A stretch of 38,891 bases of DNA from JANYHF01 sp031393505 (GCA_031393505.1 JANMVX010000130.1:1-38891); one strand, 5' to 3'; positions 16,694-25,501 are shown, numbered from the stretch's first letter. Translations and numbers: made by a program. Notes: generated from the letters alone by a model not told the origin.

Positions 16694-19611
16694 GGCGAAG
16701 TTTCCAGCTGGGCCAAGGTTTGCCAGGCGCAAATCCAGCTGGACTCATACTGTGCCGCCAATGTCTTGGACGAGAATTTTTTCCGCACGGTGCTGCTTAC
16801 GGCCCTGGCCGATTGTGTGTGGGCTTCAAGATTGGCGTCGAAGGCCAACAGGGCCGCTGCGATGCGCTCGGGCTGGCCGATCGAGTCTTGCATCACGACG
16901 CAGCCGCCGCCAAGCATCTGACTAACGCGTTCGATGTCACCGACGTCGGTCGCCAGCACCGGGATGCCCGAGGCAAGCGCTTCCAACATGACCACTGGCA
17001 GGCCCTCGTATTCGGAAACCAGGACGAGTGCATCGATCTCGGCATAGACTTTGGCCACATCCTCAACGAAGGGATGCATACTAACGTTTCGAAGTCCCAA
17101 CTTTGCGACTTGATCGGCGCAAAGGCGAGCGTCCGGACCGTCACCGACGATCAGAAATTTCAGAGTCGCGCCCTTGGTTTCGATAATCTTTGCAGCCTTG
17201 ATCAGATCGAGAGGGCGCTTCTGGGGCGACAGGCGACCGATGAGAGCGTAGGTGTGCGATGCCTTTCTGGCAGTCGAAGGCTCGCCCAGTGGAGCCGCAG
17301 CAAGACGCGATACATCGACGGCGGGATAGATCAAATCGGTCCTGGTCGACGGCGCAACACCCGACGCGATCTTGTCTTGGATGCGTTGATTGATGGCAAT
17401 GAACCGCGCCACATGCCGTGTGTAATCGGGCGTCATGTTATTGATCCAGCCCGCGTCGACATCGTATATTTGCTGATCGACAATGGGGATCGAAGCAAAC
17501 AAACGGCAGATCGCAGCGCTGTTGTTGTGGTACCAAACAGAGCCATTGCAGACCCAGACCAGATCCGGCGGAAAACGCCGACAGATCGAGGTCAAATGAT
17601 CAAGGTGATCGGCTCGCGGCGCCTTGCGAGCGAGATCAAAAACGGCTTCCGAACAATTCACAATCTGGTCGAGCAGGCAGCCGCTCTCTGTCGTGTGTGG
17701 CTCGTTGGTGACGACGACAAAACGGTAGCTTTCGGACAGTTCTTTCATGATGCTTGCGGTGTTGCGCTCTACACCGCCGACAGCGAACTGCGCCGGCAGG
17801 ACCAGCACGCGTGGCCGACCGTCCGTCACCTGACTATTGCTGATCGCATAGGCCAGTTCGGCGACGATGCGGTCCTCTCGTTCTGTCGGCCCAGGTGACT
17901 TCAATGTAAGCGGAGTGCCTACATTGTGCAGCAGCCGATCACTTGGAGCCAGCGGACGGCCCTCGCGGCGACCATGAACGATGTAGTGGAGCAGCGGGTT
18001 GAGGTCGGCAGTCGCAACGTCCCGGTTGGCGGCCAGATAGGCTTGTCCGTCAAAGTGCGGCGAGGGGCGCCGGCCTTCACGGCCGCCGAATCTGATGTAG
18101 TGCAATCCTGGGTTCATGCCATCGCTGCGAACATCGGGATATTCAGTGAGATACCAGTTCGGGTCGAACAATCCCGATTGCAGTAAAATGCCGCTGTACT
18201 TGCGGTCGCGGCGCGCGGCGAGCATCCTCGTGGTCGCCTTGGAAAGACGGGGTACGCGTTGGGCCAAAGGTTTTAAGGCTGCGGCCAACAGTCGGCGTGA
18301 AATTGGCGCCTTCGCGTTGCCGGATTGTCGCCTGCTGTCGAACAAATCAGATTCGATCTGCGCAAATCTCATGTTGATCTCGGCGGCGTCGGACAGGGCC
18401 GCGCTGGCGCTCGTGGCAAGGGCAGCGTTCTCAGTTCTCAGGCGCGCAAGCTCGCGATGCGATGCAGCAGCCAGGCGCTCGGTGCGGCGGGCGCTTTCCA
18501 CCGCAGAGATGTGTGCGGATTTCGCGGCTTCGATGTCCTGTAAGCTCGCTTCGAGCGCCTTCGCTAAGTCACTTGCTGCCTTGGCCGTCTCAGCCTGTAA
18601 AGCGCTCAGGCGCTCGGCTTCCGCCGCCCTGTCTTGCAATTTTGCACCAAGTCGCGCCGCCTCGCCCGCGCCAATGGACCGGACTTCAGCCAACAGGGCG
18701 CGCAGGACGGGCGTCGCGTTTTCAAATTCACGGCGCACACGGTCGAGCGTGCCCTGCGCTGCCCTTGAGTCAGGTGACTGAGCCAACACAAGCAACGATG
18801 CATAGGCCTCACCGATCCAATTGCGCAGCATCGGATCGTGAACCAAATCTTCGCCGTTGCGCGTGTGATGGCGATGGATGGGCGACAGAAACGATTCGAC
18901 CTGGACAGTGACGTCGGTGGTTGAAAACGGAAAACTGACCCCGAGCTGTTCGCTCAGGTCCGACACGGCGCATCGCCAATCCTTAAGCAACGCTTCATAA
19001 CTAACAATGGCGCGTCGGCTGTTGCGGGTCGCAGACTCAGCGTCCAAAGTGTGACGCAGCCAGAGCAACCCAGCCTGGCCACGCTCCATGCCGTCGCGAC
19101 GTTCGAGAGACTCAATAACTTCCAGTGGATTGCGCAGCATCAGAAGGGGCAGGCAATCAATACTGCCGCTGCCGCTGGCGGTGGCCTCGACGAACGGCCC
19201 AGCAAACCTGCACAGACGCGGCTCTTTCACCACCATCAGCTGTGCGTCTCCGTACTCCGACGCCAGCAGTCCGATCCACTCTGATCGAAATTCGGCCATC
19301 CGACGAGCCGTTACGCGTCCAAAGTCAAGTTTATCCCAATCGTCCCAGTGGCTACCCAATTCTGCCAGCAATCTTTCTTGGTGCGCTACCAGCACCTGCG
19401 ATTCCCAATGCCCGGTCTCGTTGCCCTTGTTTGCCCCCAGCAGCGTCTTCGGCAGCGCCGCGCCCATCAGACTCAGCACGCGCGTGAGTGCGCTCGTCCC
19501 CGAGCGGTGCATGCCGAGGACCAGGAGGCACGTGCGTTTGGCGCGCGCTTCCGTACCGTCCGGCTGGGCGGCGTCGTCCGCGGCCATCGGCGTTTCCGGA
19601 TCCAGGTTCAT
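16690..19611 (-). CDS. Sulfotransferase / coiled-coil / GT4 glycosyltransferase fusion
   Basis: A 973-residue multidomain protein heading the minus-strand operon. Residues about 25-280 are a sulfotransferase: the PAPS 5'-phosphosulfate loop CLLVLGMHRSGTSALTRVL (loop at 33-40) and the 3'-phosphate region LLMLRNPLEVIESL (near 157-170). Residues about 300-425 are a long Ala/Glu/Arg-rich coiled coil. Residues 480-555 hold two repeats of the pattern FD..-YL..-.DV..-NP..HYI..G.REGR.P. From about 600 onward is a GT-B glycosyltransferase of family 4, with GGVERNT, LIGRLSPQKRPLDLI, FLIVGDGPD and the donor-site SEYEGLPVVMLEALASG. The frame is open to a GTG at 19812, but the extra 67 residues use rare codons and look non-coding; the ATG at 19611 is preferred. 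PAPS would come from the divergent cysC. One enzyme may both extend and sulfate the glycan. Confidence 0.87.
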   Translation of the reverse strand: MNLDPETPMAADDAAQPDGTEARAKRTCLLVLGMHRSGTSALTRVLSLMGAALPKTLLGANKGNETGHWESQVLVAHQERLLAELGSHWDDWDKLDFGRVTARRMAEFRSEWIGLLASEYGDAQLMVVKEPRLCRFAGPFVEATASGSGSIDCLPLLMLRNPLEVIESLERRDGMERGQAGLLWLRHTLDAESATRNSRRAIVSYEALLKDWRCAVSDLSEQLGVSFPFSTTDVTVQVESFLSPIHRHHTRNGEDLVHDPMLRNWIGEAYASLLVLAQSPDSRAAQGTLDRVRREFENATPVLRALLAEVRSIGAGEAARLGAKLQDRAAEAERLSALQAETAKAASDLAKALEASLQDIEAAKSAHISAVESARRTERLAAASHRELARLRTENAALATSASAALSDAAEINMRFAQIESDLFDSRRQSGNAKAPISRRLLAAALKPLAQRVPRLSKATTRMLAARRDRKYSGILLQSGLFDPNWYLTEYPDVRSDGMNPGLHYIRFGGREGRRPSPHFDGQAYLAANRDVATADLNPLLHYIVHGRREGRPLAPSDRLLHNVGTPLTLKSPGPTEREDRIVAELAYAISNSQVTDGRPRVLVLPAQFAVGGVERNTASIMKELSESYRFVVVTNEPHTTESGCLLDQIVNCSEAVFDLARKAPRADHLDHLTSICRRFPPDLVWVCNGSVWYHNNSAAICRLFASIPIVDQQIYDVDAGWINNMTPDYTRHVARFIAINQRIQDKIASGVAPSTRTDLIYPAVDVSRLAAAPLGEPSTARKASHTYALIGRLSPQKRPLDLIKAAKIIETKGATLKFLIVGDGPDARLCADQVAKLGLRNVSMHPFVEDVAKVYAEIDALVLVSEYEGLPVVMLEALASGIPVLATDVGDIERVSQMLGGGCVVMQDSIGQPERIAAALLAFDANLEAHTQSARAVSSTVRKKFSSKTLAAQYESSWICAWQTLAQLETSP

Positions 19612-19908
19612 GTTCGGTCGCCCGCTCTTCAATCCATGCACGGCCTGCGGCGTTGTCCGCCCACGACTCCCAACCGCGTGTGCGGGAGCCGGGACTGACG
19701 CGCAAGAGGCCAGCGGGCCACACTCAGGGGAATTGTTTGACGTCTCTTGTAATGGCGGGGATTGGCTGGCGTCCATCACCATTCTGTCCACAGAAATCGC
19801 GGTGTGAGCCACCTCTCCGCAGGCGACGACGATGTAAACTTAGCGCGAATCGCTGTGACTGTGTGCGAATCATCGGGCAGCGTCGCGGAACGTGAGGAGC
19901 GCAGGGCG
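19612..19908. promoter_or_regulatory. Divergent promoter region between the sulfotransferase fusion and cysC
   Basis: About 297 bases between two divergent starts, so it should hold promoters for both polysaccharide operons. Long open frames cross it on both strands (the N-terminal extension of the sulfotransferase gene and that of cysC), but their codon use and lack of family similarity argue against translation. No clear -35/-10 pair or operator was recognised. If the sulfotransferase really starts at 19812 or 19782, the gap shrinks to about 100 bases. Confidence 0.4.
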
Positions 19909-20562
19909 ATGAGTGTTTCGAGACCTGCCCTGGTAAGTGCGCGGATCAATCCGCATGCATTCGGTTCGGATAAGGACGATGTAGCGCGCGGCGTCCCAAA
20001 CTCGTCGCAGGGCGCGGCCATGAGGGATCAGCCCGCCCTCTGCCTCTGGCTCACCGGCCTGTCGGGCGCGGGCAAGTCGACCATCGCGGCGGGGCTGGAG
20101 CGGCGGTTGCAGGGCATCGGTCGCCACACCACGGTGCTCGACGGCGACGCCTTGCGGGCGGGCCTCAACCGCGATCTCGGCTTCAGCCCGGCCGACCGCA
20201 CCGAAAACATCCGGCGCATCGCCGAGGTCGCGCGGCTGATGGTGGAGGCTGGGTTGATCGTCGTGGTCGCGGCGATTTCTCCGTGCCGTGACGATCGGCG
20301 GCGGGCGCGCGAGCGGTTTGCGCCGGGGGCGTTTCTGGAAGTGTTCGTGGACGCCCCAATCGAGGTCTGCGAGCAGCGCGACCCCAAGGGGCTGTACCGG
20401 TGGGCGCGGGCCGGCGGGATCGAGAATTTCACAGGTGTTTCGGCGCCTTACGAGCGCCCCCTCAGGCCTGACATAACGTTGCTGACGGCGCAGACGCCGT
20501 CGGATGCGTTGGTCGAGCGCGTTCTGACGCTGTTGCGCGAGCGCGGGATCATCGCTGCATGA
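19909..20562 (+). CDS. cysC: Adenylylsulfate (APS) kinase
   Basis: Phosphorylates APS to PAPS, the sulfuryl donor used by sulfotransferases. The 217-residue product has the Walker A motif in LWLTGLSGAGKSTIAAGLE, the DGDALRAGLNRDLGFSPADR substrate block, ENIRRIAEVARLM, AAISPCRDDRRRAR and FVDAPIEVCEQRDPKGLY, all standard CysC signatures. It is a stand-alone kinase, not fused to a CysN-type sulfurylase. The ATG at 19909 has GAGGAG about 10 bases upstream; the frame is open to 19762, and 20020 is a later candidate. The stop overlaps the next GT gene as ATGA. Its position divergent from a sulfotransferase gene argues for glycan sulfation rather than cysteine synthesis. Confidence 0.95.
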   Translation: MSVSRPALVSARINPHAFGSDKDDVARGVPNSSQGAAMRDQPALCLWLTGLSGAGKSTIAAGLERRLQGIGRHTTVLDGDALRAGLNRDLGFSPADRTENIRRIAEVARLMVEAGLIVVVAAISPCRDDRRRARERFAPGAFLEVFVDAPIEVCEQRDPKGLYRWARAGGIENFTGVSAPYERPLRPDITLLTAQTPSDALVERVLTLLRERGIIAA

Positions 20563-21716
20563 AAAACGACCCATCGACGACGGATCTGCGCGTGCTGCTG
20601 CTGGCGCGCTACGGCATGACCGGGGCGAGCAGCCGGGTGCGCCATCACGCCTTCGCGGCCTCGCTGGCGGCGCGCGGGATAAATCTTGATACGCATCATT
20701 TCGTCGATGACGCCAGCCTGGCGCAGTTCTATCGTGGAAAATCGCGCAACTGGGGCCGCATCATCGGCGCCTATGTCGGGCGCATGCGGATGGTTCCGGA
20801 TCTGCGCCGCTACGATCTGATCTGGATCGAAAAGGAAGTGTTGCCGCGTCTGCCGTTCTGGAGCGAGCGGCGCTTCTACGCGGTGCCCGGCGTGCCGACG
20901 GTGCTCGATTTCGACGATTTCTGGATTGATCGCTTCGAGAATGAAGGGTTGAAAAACGGCGTACGCGGAGAGGCGGCGAAACTGCGGGCGTCGATGCAGG
21001 CCGCGGACTTGGTGACGGCCGCCAACGAGAGCCTCGCCGACGCGCTGGAAGCGGCGGGAGGGCGCCGTCCCAAAGTGGTCGAGAACGTCATTGATGCCGA
21101 GCGCTACCGCATCGCAGGCGCCATGGCCGACGCGCGGCAGCGCAACGGGCCGCCGCGCATCGGCTGGGTCGGCACGCCCTATACGGCGGCGCGCTTTCTG
21201 CCGCCGGTGCTGTCTGCCTTGAACAGGATGGCTACGGAAAATCTGAGTGAAACAGTGTTGATCGGGGCAGGCGCAGCCGTGCCCGAACTCGTCGCCACGC
21301 GCCAAGACTGGACGCTTGAGGGCGAGGCCGACGACGTGGCCGCGCTCGATATCGGCGTCATGCCGCTGGGGACGGCGTCCTTCTTCCGGCACAAGTCCTG
21401 CTGGAAAGTCTATCAGTACATGGCGGCGGGGCGGCCGGTGGTGGCGACGCGCATGGGTTTCAGCGAGGTGCTGATCGAGGATGGCGTGACGGGATTCCTG
21501 GCCCGGGACGCCGCCGAGTTTGAGCAGCGGTTGCGCCAGCTGGCCAGCGATGCGGGGCTACGGGCGCGCATGGGCCGTGCGGCGCAGGCCTCGATCGCCG
21601 GCCGCTACGATATTGCGCGTGGCGCCGATCGTCTGGCGGCGTTGTTTCGCGAGGCCATCGCGGCCAAGCGTATCGACGCTGTGGCCACGCCGGCCGGGCA
21701 GGCGGTGGCGGCATGA
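20559..21716 (+). CDS. Glycosyltransferase, GT-B fold (family 4-like)
   Basis: A 385-residue putative glycosyltransferase. The N-terminal domain includes LLLARYGMTGASSRVRHHAF, typical of GT4 enzymes that grip the acceptor, and DFDDFWIDRF. The C-terminal half has IGWVGTPYTA, DIGVMPLGTASFFRHKSCWK and VYQYMAAGRPVVATRMG, the donor-binding region of GT4 proteins, where the E-x7-E motif is degenerate (K..Y.A.G.PVV replaces it). The start ATG overlaps the cysC stop by 4 bases and the stop overlaps the RgpF-like gene by 4, so the three are one translationally coupled operon. The sugar transferred is unknown. Confidence 0.86.
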   Translation: MKNDPSTTDLRVLLLARYGMTGASSRVRHHAFAASLAARGINLDTHHFVDDASLAQFYRGKSRNWGRIIGAYVGRMRMVPDLRRYDLIWIEKEVLPRLPFWSERRFYAVPGVPTVLDFDDFWIDRFENEGLKNGVRGEAAKLRASMQAADLVTAANESLADALEAAGGRRPKVVENVIDAERYRIAGAMADARQRNGPPRIGWVGTPYTAARFLPPVLSALNRMATENLSETVLIGAGAAVPELVATRQDWTLEGEADDVAALDIGVMPLGTASFFRHKSCWKVYQYMAAGRPVVATRMGFSEVLIEDGVTGFLARDAAEFEQRLRQLASDAGLRARMGRAAQASIAGRYDIARGADRLAALFREAIAAKRIDAVATPAGQAVAA

Positions 21717-22660
21717 CCGCCTTGGGATTGAAAGCGGGACTGCTGCTGCGCTTGCGGATCGTCAGCCAGCCGGTCCGGCATGTCATTTACAAGTTGGCCG
21801 AAATCCTTGGCGGCTGGGCCTTTTTGAGCCGTCCCGGCCAGGCGCTGTGGCGGATGTCCCTGGCGGCCCGGGCGATCTCTCCGCCCCCTGGCATTCGCGC
21901 CGCGATGATTGCTCACATCTACTATCCCGAGTTGCTTGATGAGGTGCTGGCCAGTTGGCGCGCGCTGCCGGATGGCGCGCCGCTGCATCTGACAGTCACG
22001 GCGGAGCGAGCGGACGAGTTGCGCGCCCGTCTCGGCGCCCGGGCCGGGGTGGTGGTTCACGAGACGCCGAACCGCGGGCGCGATATCGCGCCGTTTCTGG
22101 CCGTGCTGGCCTCGGGCGCGCTGGACGGCTACCAGGCCGTTTTGAAGCTGCACACCAAACGCAGCCCGCATCTGTGGACCGGCGAACTGCGGCGTCGCTT
22201 GCTGTTTGTGTTGCATTCCGGCGAGGCGGCGCAGGTGCGACGCATTCTCAACGGTTTCGCCAATCCACATGTTGGCCTGGCCGGTTGGCGCTGGATGCTG
22301 CGCACGCGCGCGTCCTACTGGAACGCCAATGAAGGAACCGTCCGTGGGCTGATGGGGCGCATGGCGCCGGACGCGCCGGTGGACTTGGCGTTCTTCGAAG
22401 GCTCGATGTTCTGGTTCCGCCCGGCGGCGCTGGAGCCGTTGCGGCGGCTGGGATTGACATCAGCCGATTTCGAAGAAGAGGCCGGGCAGACTGACGGCGC
22501 CTTGCAACATGCGGTGGAGCGCTGTTTTGGCCTTGCCGCGCGCGCTGCCGGTTATTGGACGACCGACCTTTCGGGGCGGCGGGTTTTGACGCCGCCGCCG
22601 GTGGAATCGGCGACGGCCGATCGGTTCGAAGCATCGCCCTACCCCAGCGCCGGCAGCTGA
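21713..22660 (+). CDS. RgpF-like rhamnan/polysaccharide synthesis protein
   Basis: A 315-residue protein of the rhamnan-synthesis F family, found in many O-antigen and capsule loci and in larger modular glycosyltransferases. Signatures are MIAHIYYPELLDEVLASW near residue 64, TPNRGRDIAPFLAVL, the YQAVLKLHTKRSPHL segment, and FFEGSMFWFRPAALEPL. The role is probably sugar transfer, often rhamnose, but this has been shown directly in few members. It is the third gene of the cysC operon, ATGA-coupled to the upstream GT. A 125-base gap follows before the iolE-like gene. Confidence 0.83.
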   Translation: MTALGLKAGLLLRLRIVSQPVRHVIYKLAEILGGWAFLSRPGQALWRMSLAARAISPPPGIRAAMIAHIYYPELLDEVLASWRALPDGAPLHLTVTAERADELRARLGARAGVVVHETPNRGRDIAPFLAVLASGALDGYQAVLKLHTKRSPHLWTGELRRRLLFVLHSGEAAQVRRILNGFANPHVGLAGWRWMLRTRASYWNANEGTVRGLMGRMAPDAPVDLAFFEGSMFWFRPAALEPLRRLGLTSADFEEEAGQTDGALQHAVERCFGLAARAAGYWTTDLSGRRVLTPPPVESATADRFEASPYPSAGS

Positions 22661-22785
22661 GGCGCGGTTTCCGCTGCCCCTGGGGTTGGCGGTGCGCAAG
22701 GGGGCATTGCCTTAGGTGGCGACCGGTGTCAAAGCATCGTCGAAGACATGCCGCCAAACGGCCACCCACTCAAAGGAGCTCCCGC

Positions 22786-23679
22786 ATGAAAGCGAAACTC
22801 GGCATTTCCCCCATCTGCTGGTGGAACGATGACCTGGTGGAACTCAGCGACGACGTTTCGCTGGAGGAGTGTTTCAAGCTTACCCGCGAGTCCGGTTTTA
22901 CGGGGCTCGAAACCGGCCGGCGTTTTCCCAAGGACCCAAAAGTGCTGGGGCCGATGCTGGCGGCCAACAAGGTTTCCATTTGCGGCGGCTGGCATTCGGG
23001 CAAACTGCTCGATGGCGATATCGAGGCCGAGAAAGACGCCATCCGGGCCCAGATGGATCTGTTCAAGGCCACCAAGGCGCCGCTGCTCGTCTATGGCGAG
23101 ATTTCGCGCTCGATCCAGGGGGATCGCAGCAAGCCGCTGGCGGGCAAGCCCAGGATTTCCGAGGACGAATTCAAGGTCTACGGCCGTAAACTCTCGGCCT
23201 TTTCCGATTGGGCGGCCGGCGAAGGCATGCCGCTCACTTATCACCACCACATGGCCGCCGTCTGCGAGACCGAGCAGGAGCTGGACCTGCTGATGAAGCA
23301 CTCCAGCATCCCGCTGCTTTACGATGCCGGCCACATGGCCTTCGCCGGCGGCGATGTGCTGCGCGTCATCGACAAGCACCACAAGCGCATCACACATGTC
23401 CACACCAAGGACGTGCGCATGGATGTGATCAATAAGCTGGACCGTACGAAAGAGAGTTTTCTCGACGCCGTCATGAAGGGCGCCTTCACGGTGCCGGGCG
23501 ACGGCTCGCTGGATTTCGAGGCCATCGTGAAGAAGCTGGCCGGCTACGGCTACGAAGGCTGGTTCGTGGTCGAGGCCGAGCAGGACCCGAAGAAGGCGCC
23601 GCCCAAAAAGATGAACGCCATCGGTCACAAGGAGCTTTTGCGCGTGATGGCCGCGGCCGGATATGAGGTGGTGGCTTGA
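22786..23679 (+). CDS. iolE: IolE-like TIM-barrel protein (putative inosose dehydratase / sugar isomerase)
   Basis: A 297-residue xylose-isomerase-like TIM barrel. The N-terminus KLGISPICWWNDDL and the block LETGRRFPKDPKVLGPML match 2-keto-myo-inositol dehydratase (IolE/MocC), as do PLTYHHHMAAVCETEQELD, LLYDAGHMAFAGGD, ITHVHTKDVR, GAFTVPGDGSLDFEAI and GWFVVEAEQDP, which carry the metal-binding Glu, Asp and His residues. The ATG at 22786 follows an ideal AAAGGAG (22772-22778), so the long upstream extension of the frame is not used. No other inositol genes are near, and the neighbours are polysaccharide genes, so a related sugar epimerase or isomerase role is possible. The fold is certain; the substrate is probable. 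Confidence 0.85.
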   Translation: MKAKLGISPICWWNDDLVELSDDVSLEECFKLTRESGFTGLETGRRFPKDPKVLGPMLAANKVSICGGWHSGKLLDGDIEAEKDAIRAQMDLFKATKAPLLVYGEISRSIQGDRSKPLAGKPRISEDEFKVYGRKLSAFSDWAAGEGMPLTYHHHMAAVCETEQELDLLMKHSSIPLLYDAGHMAFAGGDVLRVIDKHHKRITHVHTKDVRMDVINKLDRTKESFLDAVMKGAFTVPGDGSLDFEAIVKKLAGYGYEGWFVVEAEQDPKKAPPKKMNAIGHKELLRVMAAAGYEVVA

Positions 23680-23757
23680 TTGCACGATTGCGGAACGCAC
23701 GGCTCGAGCCCTTCTCCCGTGGTAGACCACCGCAAAAATACGAACAGGCCTTAAGTT

Positions 23758-23905
23758 CGTCATACCCGCGAAGGCGGGTATCCAGCCAAGCCAGTGTTTG
23801 GCTCGAACTATGAACCACGGAAGCCTCTGATAGAACTCGCGTTTTCGGATCGACCTGCGAGCGTACCATCGGCATGTCTGGATTCCCGCCTGCGCGGGAA
23901 TGACG
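23758..23905. repeat. Paired-hairpin interspersed element, copy B (148 bp)
   Basis: Same layout as copy A. The left arm has CGTCAT and the perfect hairpin ATACCCGC-4-GCGGGTAT, then CCAGCCAAGCCAGTGTTT. The right arm, inverted, has ATTCCCGC-4-GCGGGAAT before TGACG. The hairpin bases differ from copy A on both sides of each stem, so the pairing is kept while the sequence changes. It lies downstream of the iolE-like gene. Confidence 0.85.
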
Positions 23906-24188
23906 ATTTTGCTGAGACTCTGAGCAAATTTCCGGTGCGGAGCATAGGGCTTGCTCCGTACCCTGCGCGACCCCTCACCCCGGCCCTCTCCCCACGGGCG
24001 AGGGGGCGCTGGCATCCAGGTCGGTGCAGGCTTCACCCGCGTCCCGTTTTCCCGGGACGTATACCCGGCGCGGCTCTGGCGCGGCGCCAAGAACGCACAG
24101 GCAAAGACCCCGGCTCTACGCGCGAAAAAGCGCTCCGGCCGGGGAGCGGTTCTCGGCGGGTTTTGATGTCGAGGCGTTAGGCGCGCGA
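23906..24188. other. Non-coding spacer with hairpins
   Basis: With copy B this forms a gap of about 500 bases between two convergent genes. It holds a CCCTC...GAGGGGG hairpin (23984-24006), similar in type to the tips of the 31257-31476 element, and a hairpin CGTCCCG-6-CGGGACG (24040-24059). Neither is followed by a T-tract. Open frames across it show no recognisable protein. Confidence 0.5.
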
Positions 24189-24851
24189 TCAGCCCTTCAG
24201 CCGCCAGACGCTGGTTCGCTTGATTTCGGTGTCTTCCAGCTCGCGGCTGACGGGGACATTGTATTCGGCGATTTGTGTAAAGCGATCCTTGGGGAAGTAG
24301 GTCCGTTGCGGATCTCCGGTCAGGATGACGGCGCCCGACGCCTGGCAGACCGTGAGCCAGGCGAGCACACGCTCGGCCAAGGGCTTTTCATAGAACAGGT
24401 CGCCGACAAGAATGACGTGATCGTTGGGGGGCGGGCCGGACAGCTTGTCGCCAAGCTGCACGTCGATGGCCACGTCGTTCAGCGCCGCGTTCAGGGTCAT
24501 GGCTGCGCCGGCGAAAGCATCGATGTCGTTGCCGATGGCGCGGGCCGCTCCCGCTTTCAGCGCGGCGATCGCTGTCAGCCCGCAGCCGGCCGCGAGGTCG
24601 AGAACCGGTTGGCCGGCAACCTGCGCGGGGTTGTCCAGCAGATAGCGCCCAAGCGCCTGTCCGCCTGCCCAGGCGAAGGCCCAATAGGGCGGCGGCAGGC
24701 CGGTGGCGCCGAACTCTTCCTCGGTCTTCGCCCAGATCGCGAGAGACTCTTCCGCCAGATGCAGCCGGACTTCCGGAATGAGCGGCGGACTGAGGATCTT
24801 TGTGTTGGCGCGAATGAAAGCTGCGGGATCGGCGATGCGGGAAAAACTCAT
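24189..24851 (-). CDS. METTL20/ETF-beta lysine methyltransferase-like protein, second paralogue
   Basis: A 220-residue class I methyltransferase. PPPYWAFAWAGGQALGRYLLDNP is the hallmark of the ETFBKMT (METTL20) family, whose mitochondrial and Agrobacterium members methylate lysines of the electron-transfer flavoprotein beta subunit. VLDLAAGCGLTAIAALKAGA is SAM motif I; GNDIDAFAGAAM and VGDLFYEKPLAERV are the next motifs, the latter resembling the family's D.FYE site. The start overlaps the stop of the other paralogue as ATGA (24848-24851), showing a tandem duplication in one operon. Here GG(P) in motif order is AWAGGQ instead of AWPGGQ. The target could be ETF-beta or another protein such as a ribosomal protein. 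Confidence 0.83.
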   Translation of the reverse strand: MSFSRIADPAAFIRANTKILSPPLIPEVRLHLAEESLAIWAKTEEEFGATGLPPPYWAFAWAGGQALGRYLLDNPAQVAGQPVLDLAAGCGLTAIAALKAGAARAIGNDIDAFAGAAMTLNAALNDVAIDVQLGDKLSGPPPNDHVILVGDLFYEKPLAERVLAWLTVCQASGAVILTGDPQRTYFPKDRFTQIAEYNVPVSRELEDTEIKRTSVWRLKG

Positions 24852-25501
24852 GCCGGTGCCAAGTGCCAGACGCGGGCGATCTCGACGTAGCCCTCTTCCA
24901 GCGGCGGGGCGACCACGGTTTCGTACTCGGCGATCTGCTTGAAGGGCAACGCGGGCAGCCGCATCGAAGCGCGATCGCCGAACAGCACGGGGATGCCGGC
25001 CGCCTGGGCCCGCAGCAAAAAGGCGTGCACGCGCGTTTCCAGGTGCGGCTCGTAGACCAGATCGCCGATGATGATCAGGCCCGCCTTGACGGTGCGGTCC
25101 AGAAGATCCTCCGTGCTCGGCTCGACCTCGGCGTCATTCTTGCGGCCATTCATGACGGCGACGGCGGCTGCCAACGGGTCAATGTCGTTGGCGATGGCGA
25201 CGGCCGCGCCCGCCTTCAGGGCGGCGATGCTGGCAAGCCCGGATCCTGCCCCGACATCCAGCACCAGCTTGCCATCCACCAGCACCGGATTGTCGAGGAT
25301 GAACCGGGCCAGCGCTTGCCCGCCCGGCCAGGCGAAGGCCCAGTAGGGCGGCTCGCTGCGGTTGATCTTGTTGACTGCGCTTTCGCGCAAGATCTCGCGC
25401 GGCGTGGTCGCCAGATAGAGCTTGATTTCAGGCACCAGATCGCCGGCCTGTTGCAAGGCCGTATCGGCCAGGATGCGTTCGCGCAGGGCGGATTGGGTCA
25501 C
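24848..25501 (-). CDS. METTL20/ETF-beta lysine methyltransferase-like protein, first paralogue
   Basis: A 217-residue class I methyltransferase, paralogous to the following gene. PPYWAFAWPGGQALARFILDN is the family hallmark; VLDVGAGSGLASIAALKAGA is SAM motif I, and AIANDIDPLAAAVAVMN and IIGDLVYEPHLETRVHAF are the following motifs. It keeps the canonical AWPGGQ form. Similarity to the second copy is clear along the whole length, but many positions differ, so the duplication is not recent. Start overlaps the EVE gene stop as ATGA. The known role of the family is methylation of ETF-beta, which changes electron transfer from acyl-CoA dehydrogenases; no etf gene is in this window. Confidence 0.85.
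   Translation of the reverse strand: MTQSALRERILADTALQQAGDLVPEIKLYLATTPREILRESAVNKINRSEPPYWAFAWPGGQALARFILDNPVLVDGKLVLDVGAGSGLASIAALKAGAAVAIANDIDPLAAAVAVMNGRKNDAEVEPSTEDLLDRTVKAGLIIIGDLVYEPHLETRVHAFLLRAQAAGIPVLFGDRASMRLPALPFKQIAEYETVVAPPLEEGYVEIARVWHLAPA

Noticed and set aside
23984..24059. Terminators for the iolE-like gene
   Set aside because: The hairpins lie about 300 bases from the stop and have no T-tract.
22729..24090. A 453-residue open frame antisense to the iolE-like gene
   Set aside because: No domain signatures; it runs through non-coding repeat B.
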